Notes under the pieces: generated by a model | Database searches by the model: none | The model's input: only the letters and a program-made list of their open reading frames with translations | What the model was told of the DNA's origin: nothing | Made by a program: the position numbers and the translations under genes | Shown: positions 26,878 through 36,148 of the stretch, piece by piece | Numbering within the stretch: position 1 is the stretch's first letter | How the letters are laid out: every line of letters begins with the position of its first letter | Assembly: GCF_900115115.1 (NCBI RefSeq) | Contig: NZ_FOVI01000013.1 | Location: 19,165-83,164, forward strand | Source of the DNA: Paenimyroides ummariense | GTDB taxonomy: Bacteria > Bacteroidota > Bacteroidia > Flavobacteriales > Flavobacteriaceae | Direction: 5' to 3' | DNA length: 64,000 nucleotides

Positions 26878-28389
26878 ATGAAAATAAATAAATCTATGAA
26901 AATTATAATTTCTGTAGCTGTTTTATTTGCAGCTGCTTTCTTTGGGGGCAAGTATGCACTGAAAAATACGGGAGTGGTATGGAATATTATGTGGAAGAAG
27001 TACCAGTCAGAACTTAGAAAAGAAGAGTCTTATCTTTTAGTTAAATCAGAATTTAACAGTAACACTGCCATTTTCGATGGAACATTTAACAATTGGAATG
27101 ATGCTAATATCAATACACATCGTGTAATATATCTGTCACAAACCGAAAATGGTAAGATTTCAAATGAAGACCTAAACAAAAGGTTGTCAGGTACAGAAAA
27201 AATTAAAATAGAAGGAAATTTAAAAACGGATGATGGAAAAGCGGGTATTTCTAAAGCAGTCGTATATTACGGAAAACATAATTATGAAGTAGTGTTTACG
27301 GATCTCCCGTTTTACAACAGTCCAACTGACGCGCTTTACGAAACAGGAGGTATACTTACTGTAGACCTGACCGTTACAGGAAACAAAATTCTGAAACAAA
27401 ATTTACTGTCTACCGGAAAAATAATAATTGGCAAAGAGGCTGTTTTGGAAGTTCAGGATGGAACAACACTGGTAACGGCTCATACCGAGGTTAATGGTAC
27501 ATTAAAAGGTTTTGTAACCGGATATGTATTTATGAAAGATAATAGCGTGTTCAACGGCAGTCTATTACTAGGGCGTATGAGCGTTTCGGGAAATTCTACC
27601 ATGATAGGAATGTTTATCGGGGAACAACTTAAAGTAGATGATAATTCCGAATTATTAATGAAAGAGTTTGGAGGGCTGTTTACTTCTGCAGATCTAGGTA
27701 AGAACGTAACACTAAAGTTTCATGATGGAGAGCCATTGTTTTTAGGTGTTAATGCAAATGAATGGACAGTGGATGAAGGTGAAAGTACAAGTACAGGACC
27801 AAATCTGGCGGGTGAAAACACTACAGGTAACTCGTGGTATATATCTTACACAAAGACGCCAACCGACATGCTTGGAAGAAAATGGGCAGGTAGCTTGAAT
27901 GGGAAGGGGGCATTAAGAGCTGGAATTGATGGTCTGGGGTATGTGAAGAATGAACCGGATCTGAAACTAGAACTTGTAGGTGGCACAGAACATAATTTTG
28001 CACTTATGATTATGAACAAGTATCCGATAGTAAATGTGAAGGGAAATGTGGAAGCATATGTAAATGAAGGAATTGCTTGCCCACCAAATGATGCTCAGGT
28101 TATCAAATTATCTAAATTGATCAAAAGAGATGCAAAAATAAAGACTTTTGATGTGGATTTTAGCTTAAGTGCGCCAAACTATGAATTTCTTTCATCTGAA
28201 AAAATTGCAGTACATAAGGTTATGATGCCGTTATTGAAAAAAGCAGCAAAAGAAGTTTCTGATTTTTCTTGGAAAAGCGCAAAAACGGAAGCTGGTTATG
28301 TGTTTTACGGTTATACGGGTGATCAGACCAATCATTGGACTGGTCCTACAGGCGGAGAAGAATGCATTGTCTATGTAAATAAGAAATAA
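26878..28389 (+). CDS. Membrane-anchored protein with bactofilin-like beta-helix segment
   Basis: The ATG at 26878 (503 aa) gives MKINKSMKIIISVAVLFAAA, an uncleaved signal or single membrane segment. Residues of about 170-270 repeat strands every 16-20 residues: LLSTGKIIIGKEAVLEVQDG, TLVTAHTEVNGTLKG, NSVFNGSLLLGRMSVSG, TMIGMFIGEQLKVDDN. This is the pattern of polymer-forming bactofilins and other right-handed beta-helices. The C-terminal 230 residues (YISYTKTPTDMLGRKWAG; GGTEHNFALMIMNKYPI) are not recognised. The triple 21-bp repeat upstream makes it a likely major target of the LytTR regulator. Confidence 0.6.
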   Translation: MKINKSMKIIISVAVLFAAAFFGGKYALKNTGVVWNIMWKKYQSELRKEESYLLVKSEFNSNTAIFDGTFNNWNDANINTHRVIYLSQTENGKISNEDLNKRLSGTEKIKIEGNLKTDDGKAGISKAVVYYGKHNYEVVFTDLPFYNSPTDALYETGGILTVDLTVTGNKILKQNLLSTGKIIIGKEAVLEVQDGTTLVTAHTEVNGTLKGFVTGYVFMKDNSVFNGSLLLGRMSVSGNSTMIGMFIGEQLKVDDNSELLMKEFGGLFTSADLGKNVTLKFHDGEPLFLGVNANEWTVDEGESTSTGPNLAGENTTGNSWYISYTKTPTDMLGRKWAGSLNGKGALRAGIDGLGYVKNEPDLKLELVGGTEHNFALMIMNKYPIVNVKGNVEAYVNEGIACPPNDAQVIKLSKLIKRDAKIKTFDVDFSLSAPNYEFLSSEKIAVHKVMMPLLKKAAKEVSDFSWKSAKTEAGYVFYGYTGDQTNHWTGPTGGEECIVYVNKK

Positions 28390-28470
28390 TGATCACATAA
28401 AAACATAATTAGAATATTGTGATAAACAGAATAAAAGAGTAATAAATAGTGTGAAATTGTTTGATTGTTA

Positions 28471-28500
28471 GGTTGGAGTTTTTTAGCTCCAGCCTTTTTT
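28471..28500 (+). terminator. Terminator
   Basis: GGTTGGAG (28471-28478) pairs with CTCCAGCC (one G-T pair), followed by TTTTTT. It closes the 26878-28389 unit. Confidence 0.8.
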
Positions 28501-28687
28501 GTTTTCTTAAAATGTAGTACTCATAGAGACTACTATGTTTTTTTATTTCAGGTTTTTTTGACCAGTAATACCGAATATTGGGTAAGTAATAATGAACCGT
28601 GGAGGGTAGCTTTGAGTAATAGTCGGTACACATTACTTTACGAACTAATTTCTAACTAGAGATTTTACTAATTTAAAACGATTAATA

Positions 28688-29070
28688 ATGAGCAAAGTAA
28701 AAAAAACTTTTGGCAACGGAGTTGCCGTTATCACAGGTTCTGGTTCTGGCGTTAGTGAAGGTCTGGCACTCTAACCGTCTTCACTAGGGATGGTGGTAGC
28801 AGTAGTAGATAAAATGCTGAGAGGGTTGCGGCAGATATCAACAGTATAGGAGGACGTGCTAAAGCATTTAAGATTGATGTACGAGACGCAGATGCCCTGG
28901 TAGTGTTAGCTGAAAAAGTATGCGGTAGTTTAGGCGAAGTAACCTTACTGATAAATAATGCCGGAATTGAGCAGTTTGGCTATGTTTGGGATGTACCTGT
29001 AGCTAACTGACAAAGTCTGGTCGATATAAACATTCCCGGAATATTTAATGGTGTTAATGCTTGTTTTACG
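28688..29070 (+). pseudogene. Short-chain dehydrogenase/reductase remnant
   Basis: The ATG at 28688 gives MSKVKKTFGNGVAVITGSGS, the cofactor-binding start, but the frame stops at GLAL. Shifted frames keep MVVAVVD, AADINSIGGRAKAFKIDVRD and VTLLINNAGIEQFGYVW with the N-N-A-G motif, followed by a TGA and VDINIPGIFNGVNACF. The Y-x-x-x-K part is gone. It is a relic of a classical SDR, related to but distinct from the intact SDR at 29723-30493. Confidence 0.75.
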
Positions 29071-29366
29071 ATAAAAGCTTCATCTTTGTTTAAGCTCCAC
29101 AAGGGAGTGGAAACCGAATGAAAGTAGGAAGTTAGCCTATTATTTTCTGAGTACGGTAACTGCAAAAGAAAGTCAAAAGTGAAGCTTATTCCCGAAATTA
29201 CGGTATCTTTTTCTAAGTGCACAATTTTACGAACCGATCCAGGGCTGCTCAATAAAATATCATTTTTTCAACAGTTATATTTTTCTTGATTTATTGACTT
29301 CTGAAGCTCGCCTTTATCTATACATAGTAAATAGAAATAGCTTGTGTTAAAATTATCCTTGTACTT
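29071..29366. other. Decayed stretch after the SDR relic
   Basis: About 300 nt with short open pieces and no recognisable protein. It probably derives from the lost 3' half of the SDR gene. Confidence 0.3.
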
Positions 29367-29501
29367 TTAATTAGCAACGGCTTCTACACCTGTCATCATC
29401 GTAAATCCTTCAACATCCGTATACCCTCTACTATGTACATGCCTTCTTAATTCTGATATCAATTCTACCTTTAAATCGTTTGATGAGAATGTTCTGTTCA
29501 T
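29367..29501 (-). CDS. Possible small protein, 44 aa
   Basis: The ATG at 29501 reads MNRTFSSNDLKVELISELRR, then HVHSRGYTDVEGFTMM and a stop at 29367. The composition is protein-like and the frame is clean, but no family is recognised and it may be a relic of a larger gene. Confidence 0.3.
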   Translation of the reverse strand: MNRTFSSNDLKVELISELRRHVHSRGYTDVEGFTMMTGVEAVAN

Positions 29502-29638
29502 AAATATTTATTTTCATTAATCCGGTAAACTTCGGTACTGTAGGAATGTGACTACGGCACTACTCAGATTAATTTCATTTTTTTCTAGAGAATCATCTAG
29601 GTAGCATAAGATTTTTTTATAACAGAATTTTAAAACAA

Positions 29639-29672
29639 AACCAGAAACAGCCCTTTTCGAGAATTTCTGGTT
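29639..29672 (-). terminator. Terminator of the SDR gene
   Basis: AACCAGAAA (29639-29647) pairs with TTTCTGGTT (29664-29672). On the minus strand the stem is followed by TTGTTTTAAA, 50 nt past the stop at 29723. Confidence 0.65.
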
Positions 29673-29722
29673 TGTCAGTAAAATTACAATTATAATTATA
29701 ACATCTTTAGTCCATTGATGTA

Positions 29723-30493
29723 TTATTCCCGATAGCCTGCACCTCCGTTAATAGACCACACCTGACCGGTTATCCATTCTGCTTCATCCGATAGTAAAAA
29801 TGCAATAGTATTTGCAAGGTCTTCTGGCTTGCCTAATCTGTTAAGCGGTGTTCCTGCTAAAATCTGTGCCTGAAAATCTTCAGATAGTTTTGATAGTCCG
29901 GTTTCAGTCAGCACAGCACCAGGGCTTACGCAGTTACATCTCACATCATCTTTACCGTATGTTGATGCTATGTGTCTTGTAAGGGTATTAACACCTGCCT
30001 TTGAAGCAGCATATGCCGGACGAACTTTTTCTCCAATATGAAATGCTGCACTTGTTGTATTTACGATATATCCTCCACCAGCATTTTTAAGATGTGGTAA
30101 ACCATACTTTATTACCAGCGCGTATCCGATTAGGTTTGTATTAAGTGTTTTTTCCCATATCGGCAACTGCATTTCCAGAACTTCAATGTCATTTCCTGCC
30201 GTAGCATCCGATACGTCTGCACCTATGTTTGCGATGCCGTCTAATCCTCCAAGTTTTTCAATTGTAAAATCAATCAACGAACGGATGCTGGTTTCGTCAG
30301 CAAGATCGAACTTGAATGCATAAGCTTTACCACCATTATCCTCAATAGATCTGACAACAGATTCTGCACCCTCTATGTTTATATCTCCAATTACAACAGC
30401 TACACCTTCTGATGCTAATCTCTTGGCTGTCGCAGCTCCAATACCTGTTGCCCCTCCGGCAATAAGAATTCTCTTATCTTTTAAACCTCTCAT
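29723..30493 (-). CDS. SDR-family NAD(P)-dependent oxidoreductase
   Basis: 256 residues, normal SDR length. The cofactor motif is GGATGIG (13-19), with D-I-N-I after strand 2, suggesting NAD preference. The catalytic serine is in TTSAAF (about 148) and YAASK gives Y161/K165. The usual N-N-A-G is replaced by IANIGADV. It ends with GQVWSINGGAGYRE, the typical SDR end. It is cytoplasmic; the substrate is unknown. A minus-oriented 21-bp repeat lies 66 nt upstream, so it is probably controlled with the LytTR set. Confidence 0.88.
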   Translation of the reverse strand: MRGLKDKRILIAGGATGIGAATAKRLASEGVAVVIGDINIEGAESVVRSIEDNGGKAYAFKFDLADETSIRSLIDFTIEKLGGLDGIANIGADVSDATAGNDIEVLEMQLPIWEKTLNTNLIGYALVIKYGLPHLKNAGGGYIVNTTSAAFHIGEKVRPAYAASKAGVNTLTRHIASTYGKDDVRCNCVSPGAVLTETGLSKLSEDFQAQILAGTPLNRLGKPEDLANTIAFLLSDEAEWITGQVWSINGGAGYRE

Positions 30494-30526
30494 ATTATAT
30501 AAATTTTGTTTAGAATTAAACCTAAG

Positions 30527-30585
30527 TTACATACTTTAAACATGAATTAAATACAAATCTATACGAAGCTGTTGTTGTGCTATAC
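30527..30585 (-). promoter_or_regulatory. LytTR-type repeat upstream of the SDR gene
   Basis: On the minus strand, TTGGTATAG (core 30585-30580) and TTCGTATAG (core 30564-30559) are 21 bp apart. A weaker -7-like TAACTTAG begins 30 nt after the proximal core. The start codon is at 30493. Confidence 0.6.
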
Positions 30586-30738
30586 CAATACACGATGTTT
30601 TCCGATAAAATTTTTGTCTTAATAGAAATTGCTGGAATTATTAAAGTTACTTATTGTCTGCTTGCTTGCTGTCTGAAAAATCAGCTAAATTATATACCAT
30701 TGATGAAGAAGTATCAATCAAACTACAGGGAAATGTTG

Positions 30739-30801
30739 GTATAGTAAAAAGAACCGTTAGTATAGTTTTTAATTCCGGCTATCTTATATATTTTAATTTA
30801 G
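30739..30801 (+). promoter_or_regulatory. LytTR-type repeat upstream of the MscS-like gene
   Basis: TTGGTATAG (core 30739-30744) and TTAGTATAG (core 30760-30765) are 21 bp apart. A -7-like TAATTTAG at 30794-30801 begins 29 nt after the second core. The start codon is at 30989, implying a leader of about 180 nt. It is back to back with the SDR repeat, so one regulator could switch both directions. Confidence 0.6.
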
Positions 30802-30988
30802 CTGGTTGCTTTTAATGTCGTTTTGAGGATTAAAAAGCTTTCTGAAGTTAGGGCATATTTTAGGTAAAAATAAAACGGATATTTTAACGCTTAATCGAAC
30901 AAATGAAGTTTTTTGAAGACCAGACTAAAATGTTGTAAAATCCTAATCAATATTATAAAATAATTATCAATTTTAAATTCAGTTATAT

Positions 30989-33325
30989 ATGAAATTTAAT
31001 AAAAGAAGCATCATTAAATTTCTACTTTTACTTGGAGTAACATATTTACAGTTAAGTATGTGTGCATCTGCCCAAGTAAAAGGTAAGAAGCCTTCTCATA
31101 ACGTAAGCCTTTTTTCCCAACGCGATACTACCGATGTCAAGAACAAAGATTATGTAGAACATATAGAAAAGGCATTTCTTGAAATAAGTGAAATACAGGA
31201 AAAAATTTCAGTACCCGTTAATCGGCAGAATGCTATTAATATACTGAAGACTGAGGAGTTGATAAACATCATCAATGCTTCCATAAAATTGCACTCTCAA
31301 ATTAATGCAAGAGACCTTCAGTTATACCTTAAATTATTAAACAATTCCGAACGGGAACAGAACAGACTTAAGACTGACAATTTTAAACTTGACACCATCT
31401 TCAAATCCGCTCGTAAATCATTGTACGATATTTCCGCCGATCCTGTTCTTGCAGAAATTGCTAGTGTTATGAGTATTCAAGATAGGGAAAAACTTAATTC
31501 TTTAAGTGGAAGGTGGGCTTCTTTAGACAGTATTATAGCCGAGAGAATATCTCTTATTGATCAGCAGGGGATACAGCTGTCTACCATAAATATACAGCTT
31601 AAAGACTTGCAAAAACAAACAAGGGATCTCTTGTTTGAGAGCAATATTGCAACATTTAAAAAAACAAATGCAAAACCTAATAACTCAAGTGGCAGTGGTG
31701 GAGTGATTACACAGTCACAAATAAATGCCAAAATTGTTGGTATGTACATGCAGGATAACTTATTTCTTTTCGTGTTTTTACCAATATTATTGGTTTCAAT
31801 CGTATACTATTGGACTAACCGTAAAGTTAGGTTCGTGAAAGATAAGGTTACTGACACTTATTTGTCTTCGGTTTTCAGCGAAGGCATATTTATGCGTCCC
31901 TTTACTCATATTACGTTTATGGTGCTAAATTTAGTGCCTCTGTTAGATCTTAACACTCCATCTTTTTACCAATTCTTAATACAGTCATTGTCAGTATTTA
32001 TGTTTGTAAAAATGCTTGACAAACAAGAAAGAAAAAAATATGGGAAGTTTTATCTTGGTTTTTTTGCGTTGTACATTGTGATATTATTTCTTAACGCACA
32101 AAATTTTACTGTTGTTCATAAGGTTGTTCTTACAATTGTTAGTATCTCCACGGCAGTAATTGCAGTTATACTGATGTCCAAGGGTATAATAAAAAATAAC
32201 GTGCAGAAGACATATGGAATAATTTCATTATTGATTATATTAACAACTTTACTCTCTCTGTTCTGTCTTTTCACTAATCGTGTCTTGGTGAGTTATAATT
32301 TAATTTATGCTTCTATTGTCTGTGTATTGCAATTAATTTGTTTATTTAAAGTTAAAGATATTATATTGGATCTTTTGAAATTGCAAATGTTGCAAAGGAG
32401 GTTAAAGCTCGCAATTGATAATACTGTTAATACATCCAATATGGTCTCTAATCTTTCAAAACCACTAAATATATCTGTGTACATTTTTTGCTCTATAAGT
32501 TTTATAAGTAATTTGAATCTGTATGTTGCGCTGGAATCTCTAATAGATGCCATAATGGATCTTCCTATTAATATCGGCAGTATCCACATCACTGCAGGGA
32601 GTATTATTTATTTTATTATCATCGTATTTATAGCTCATTTTATCAGAAAACACATCGGGTATGTGTTCGGGAATGTGGGTATTGAAGAGGAAGACGAAAA
32701 GTTTGAACAGTCAAGTTTAGTTATTACAAGACTGCTTATAATATGTTTGGGCTATATTATAGCAGTGGCTGCTTCCGGGCTGCCTGTTGACAAAATAACA
32801 GTGGTTCTTGGTGCGCTTAGTGTTGGTGTAGGTATGGGATTCCAAAACATCGTTAATAATTTCGTGTCGGGACTTATCTTACTCTTTGAACGACCTTTAA
32901 AGATTGGGGATAATGTGCAGATCAACGGAAAATCGGGGAGGGTGAAGGAGATGGGTGTAAGAACAAGTACACTGCAAACCGATGAAGGTGCCGAAGTAAT
33001 TATTCCAAATGGGACAATTCTCTCTCAGGATATTATAAACTGGTCTTATAAAAACAATAAACGTAGAGTTGAACTTTCATATTCTATAAAAAGTTCTAAA
33101 AATGCTGTTCAACTCGAAGCATTTATTGTCAATTGTTTAGTCCAAATTGAAGATGTACTGTCTTTCCCAAAACCGACAGTGTTATTTGATACTGTTTCGG
33201 AAGAAGATTTTAAGATTAGAATACAGTTTTGGTTTAAAGATTCTGGCAATTTCGAAAAAGTGATGAGTAATACTAAAAGCTTTCTTTATACCGAACTAAA
33301 ACAGAATGAGATGTTCGTTCAATAA
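30989..33325 (+). CDS. MscS-family mechanosensitive channel, large
   Basis: 778 residues. A signal peptide (LQLSMCASAQ) is followed by a periplasmic helical domain with coiled-coil character (residues 40-240). About ten membrane segments follow, starting near NLFLFVFLPILLVSIVYYW. The conserved MscS pore helix and beta domain are at the C-terminus: GALSVGVGMGFQNIVNNFVS, GLILLFERPLKIGDNVQING and VIIPNGTILSQDIINWS. Such MscK/MscM-like channels release solutes under membrane tension. The 21-bp repeats upstream place it in the putative LytTR regulon, linking envelope stress to the two-component system. Confidence 0.9.
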   Translation: MKFNKRSIIKFLLLLGVTYLQLSMCASAQVKGKKPSHNVSLFSQRDTTDVKNKDYVEHIEKAFLEISEIQEKISVPVNRQNAINILKTEELINIINASIKLHSQINARDLQLYLKLLNNSEREQNRLKTDNFKLDTIFKSARKSLYDISADPVLAEIASVMSIQDREKLNSLSGRWASLDSIIAERISLIDQQGIQLSTINIQLKDLQKQTRDLLFESNIATFKKTNAKPNNSSGSGGVITQSQINAKIVGMYMQDNLFLFVFLPILLVSIVYYWTNRKVRFVKDKVTDTYLSSVFSEGIFMRPFTHITFMVLNLVPLLDLNTPSFYQFLIQSLSVFMFVKMLDKQERKKYGKFYLGFFALYIVILFLNAQNFTVVHKVVLTIVSISTAVIAVILMSKGIIKNNVQKTYGIISLLIILTTLLSLFCLFTNRVLVSYNLIYASIVCVLQLICLFKVKDIILDLLKLQMLQRRLKLAIDNTVNTSNMVSNLSKPLNISVYIFCSISFISNLNLYVALESLIDAIMDLPINIGSIHITAGSIIYFIIIVFIAHFIRKHIGYVFGNVGIEEEDEKFEQSSLVITRLLIICLGYIIAVAASGLPVDKITVVLGALSVGVGMGFQNIVNNFVSGLILLFERPLKIGDNVQINGKSGRVKEMGVRTSTLQTDEGAEVIIPNGTILSQDIINWSYKNNKRRVELSYSIKSSKNAVQLEAFIVNCLVQIEDVLSFPKPTVLFDTVSEEDFKIRIQFWFKDSGNFEKVMSNTKSFLYTELKQNEMFVQ

Positions 33326-33419
33326 TTCTAGTGAAACCTCGTATCGTTAAAATTGCGTAGTTAATACTAAAAATTAAATGTTTTGACAATTGGAAGGTGT
33401 TGTAATTTGATTTGTACTT

Positions 33420-33991
33420 TGTTTCTAACATGCTCATTTAGCTTTCCGATCAGATCTGTTGCCGGAAAAATCTTTGTTTGCTGTGATACATACCTAAACT
33501 GTCATAGTAAATCGTAATAAAATCAAACGGTAACATATTGTCTTTGTAGGCACTTGTTACTCGGCCGTTATGATAATTAATATGGTCTAACATTATGTTG
33601 TTCTTCCACGTTTCTTTTCTAATCAGAGTTCCTTGAACGTCATAGAAAAAGAGAAGTTAGTGAGTTAATATAAAATGGCTAAAATCGTTGATTGCTATTT
33701 TGAATACTTTACCATTTATATATAAATTCGTCTAAATGACTAAGGTCAATAACCTCACCTGCTTCCGGCATCTTACCTGTAATGTTTTTAGTAAGCTGTT
33801 GGTGATTGCTGTCGTAAGTAAATTCAGCTGTTGCGAAATTTGTTGAATCGTAGTATCTGGAAACAGTCTCCACGAGAAAATCTTCAAATACGCATTGTGA
33901 GTTGCATTTATACTGTAAAAAATTTAATAAAAACGGTTATTGCTACTAGACGTAAACTTTTTAATGCAGATAAATTAGTATAAGTTATCAT
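33420..33991 (-). pseudogene. Secreted or membrane protein gene, decayed
   Basis: From 33991 the text MITYTNLSALKSLRLVAITV leads into (shifted) CNSQCVFEDFLVETVSRYYD, then ATAEFTYDSNHQQLTKNITG, MPEAGEVIDLSHLDEFIY, a stop, and VFKIAINDFSHFILTH. After another break come LLFFYDVQGTLIRKETWKN and HINYHNGRVTSAYKDN. At least three lesions are needed to read it through. The phrases recall RHS/YD-like or MORN-like antigenic repeats but no family is certain. Confidence 0.45.
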
Positions 33992-34286
33992 AATCTTTGT
34001 TTCTTTTTGGATTAGTGGAGTTCTCCATTTGTTGTGTTAATTTTTCATAAATGTATGAAAATACTGTTTTTAATGAGTTTCTTTTTATAAGATAATTCCA
34101 CCATCTTATTTTGCTATGCAAAATACTTGAAACAATATATGAGCGTTGTTCTCACACAGTATAGATGTCTGGTTAGCAATATCAAATTATATTGTAACAA
34201 TTGATATTTTTTTGCCTATACATTTCTAGTTTTATATTGACTAAAGATTTTCTTTTACAGAGATTAATTTCCTACTGTGACAGAGT

Positions 34287-35365
34287 CTATAAGGGAATAG
34301 TTAAATCAACAATATACTCTTGCGAGTTACTGGTGATTTTTAACTGCGTCTTTTTATGTTCGCTAAACCCAAACCATTGCTTTTGTTTTTTGAATGATGT
34401 TGGTTTTTTTCGGTTTTTGAATTGATACACACAAAATGCAGCTACGTGTCTTTAATATCGATACTTATCTTCAAAAATGTTTGATCACCATTAGGGGCTA
34501 TACTATGCCTTACGGTATTTTGTTTAAAAACGGTAAACAAACCGGGCGAAATAAAAGTATAATTCAAAGTGTTTTTAGCGATATAATTTTCAATTTCAAT
34601 CTTAAAACTATCTTTTCGGATTTTTTCTAGATTTAAAAAGTTCGAAATAAATTAAATTTCTGATGCTAAAGTATTTTTCTCGCCACTGTTTTCGTACAAC
34701 TGATATCTTAAAAATTCTGACAGACGAATGATCACGGAATTTGCCATTTCTGGATTTGTTCGAATCAATGCTTTAACATTATTCAACATATTAAACAGAA
34801 AATGCTGACATACCTAAATTAACTCGTTTAAATTCCATCTCAAACGTTATGTTGTTTAGTTCGGTAATACGCTCATTATCTTTAAGCCAGCGCTGCAATA
34901 ATTTTATGGGTGTTGAAAGCGAAATTAAAGATGCACAAACAACTATCACTCCGTAAAAATCAGATCTTATATTAATTTCCTTATGCATTAATGGGTGTGC
35001 CTCGGCGTAATCTTGATGTAAATGCAGATTGAAATAGTTTTCATGATAAAAAATTAAAATCTGAACACCTGAAACAGCCATCAAAATTAAAAAAACCGCT
35101 TATCCTAAATATTTAGATCTAAACAAAAACAAGGCACCAGCACATGCATATTTACATAAAACATAAGTACAAAAATTATGTAAACGGTTGCTGCAGCGTA
35201 ATATCCGTAAGGAGTTCCGAACGATTCTACAAAACTTCCCCCATAAAGCATCAATAAAAAACCGTTGGAACAGCACCTGACGTTTAATACGGTAACATTT
35301 TTGTATAAAAAAAGCCAGTACTTTATTATCGTTGGTATTCTGGCATTCTGGCATTCTGGAATCAT
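34287..35365 (-). pseudogene. LytS-type histidine kinase, decayed paralogue
   Basis: Starting at 35365 (MIPECQNARIPTIIKYWLF), membrane segments are readable (YIIFVLMFYVNMHVLVPCF), then after a shift IKLLQRWLKDNERITELNNI. The histidine box QHFLFNMLNNVKALI and LSEFLRYQLYENSGEK appear at about 34790-34680. A stop follows, and the ATPase part is broken (FISPGLFTVFKQNTVRHS; SNGLGLANIKRR). The last block ends YIVDLTIPL with a stop at 34287. It closely parallels the intact kinase at 16874-17959. No response regulator gene follows. Its promoter repeat is still present. Confidence 0.8.
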
Positions 35366-35376
35366 TTATACGAACA

Positions 35377-35449
35377 AAATTAAGTGTAAACTTAAGGTTT
35401 GAACTATTACCAACTTCTTATATTATACAAACTTCCCAATTTACTATAT
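35377..35449 (-). promoter_or_regulatory. LytTR-type repeat upstream of the dead kinase
   Basis: On the minus strand, cores ATATAG (35449-35444) and GTATAA (35428-35423) are 21 bp apart. TAAGTTTA begins 27 nt after the proximal core and a perfect TAATTTTG begins at 35384. The layout mirrors the promoter of the working kinase at 16874, with a similar distance to the start (58 versus 64 nt). Confidence 0.5.
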
Positions 35450-35920
35450 AAAACCACTTACATTTATGTTTGGTATAAAAAAAACGGAGGTTAATCTAAA
35501 AAATCAATTTTGCGTGCTGGTATTTAATTTCTTTGCAACTGATAGTTATAAAAATGGTTCATTCAGTACAGCTGGTACTCAGAAATTTTAAGAAAGAATT
35601 GATGAGGATTTAGCCAAATATCCTGAAGTATGAAGTCATAACAACCGGTATGTTCTTTTGTGATTTAGAGAGGCTGAAAATAGAGTCTTTTAACCTTTAG
35701 TTGAATATTCCATTTTGTCTGTATGCTTTAGGTCGCAAACAAATATATACGATTTTTGGTTTGTTTTGGTTGAGAAACTACCAATACGCCTCTTAAAAAG
35801 TAGATGTTTTTACAGATAATAACCATTTTACAGAATGTTTGTGAAATTTTCTATTAAGCTATTTTGGATGAACCTTCATCAGTTAAAATAATCACTGCTT
35901 TAAATTTAAGACGATTGATC
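35450..35920. other. Gene-free stretch with decayed coding traces
   Basis: Between 35510 and 35850 one plus frame keeps pieces such as FNFFATDSYKNGSFSTAG and RIDEDLAKYPEV separated by stops. They look like a dead gene of unknown family. No repeat or RNA was found. Confidence 0.3.
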
Positions 35921-36133
35921 ATGATAAAGATTTTTAAAACAAACGTTACACATGCCACAGACGGAAACCACTTGTTGGAAAATGTTCTGCAGCAGAAATA
36001 TCCGCATTTTAAAATTAATTTTGATTTGGAAGATTGTGATAATATCTTAAGAATTGACGGTGCCGATTTTGATTCAAACGAATTACTTGCTTTAATGGAT
36101 ACCAACGGTTTTTTGTGCGAAGAATTACATTAA
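35921..36133 (+). CDS. Small protein, 70 aa, cyclase operon partner (HMA-like size)
   Basis: The ATG at 35921 gives MIKIFKTNVTHATDGNHLLE, then LQQKYPHFKINFDLEDCDNI and LRIDGADFDSNELLALMDTN. The strand-helix-strand-strand-helix-strand order and size fit a ferredoxin-like fold such as HMA-type proteins, but the C-x-x-C metal motif is absent. It lies 15 nt before the nucleotidyl cyclase gene and is probably co-transcribed, so it may be a regulator or partner of the cyclase. Confidence 0.6.
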   Translation: MIKIFKTNVTHATDGNHLLENVLQQKYPHFKINFDLEDCDNILRIDGADFDSNELLALMDTNGFLCEELH

Positions 36134-36148
36134 CATAAAAACACACCC

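Noticed and set aside
34201..34630. Two plus-strand open frames
   Set aside because: They are the reverse side of the dead LytS kinase, whose ATPase motifs are clear on the minus strand.
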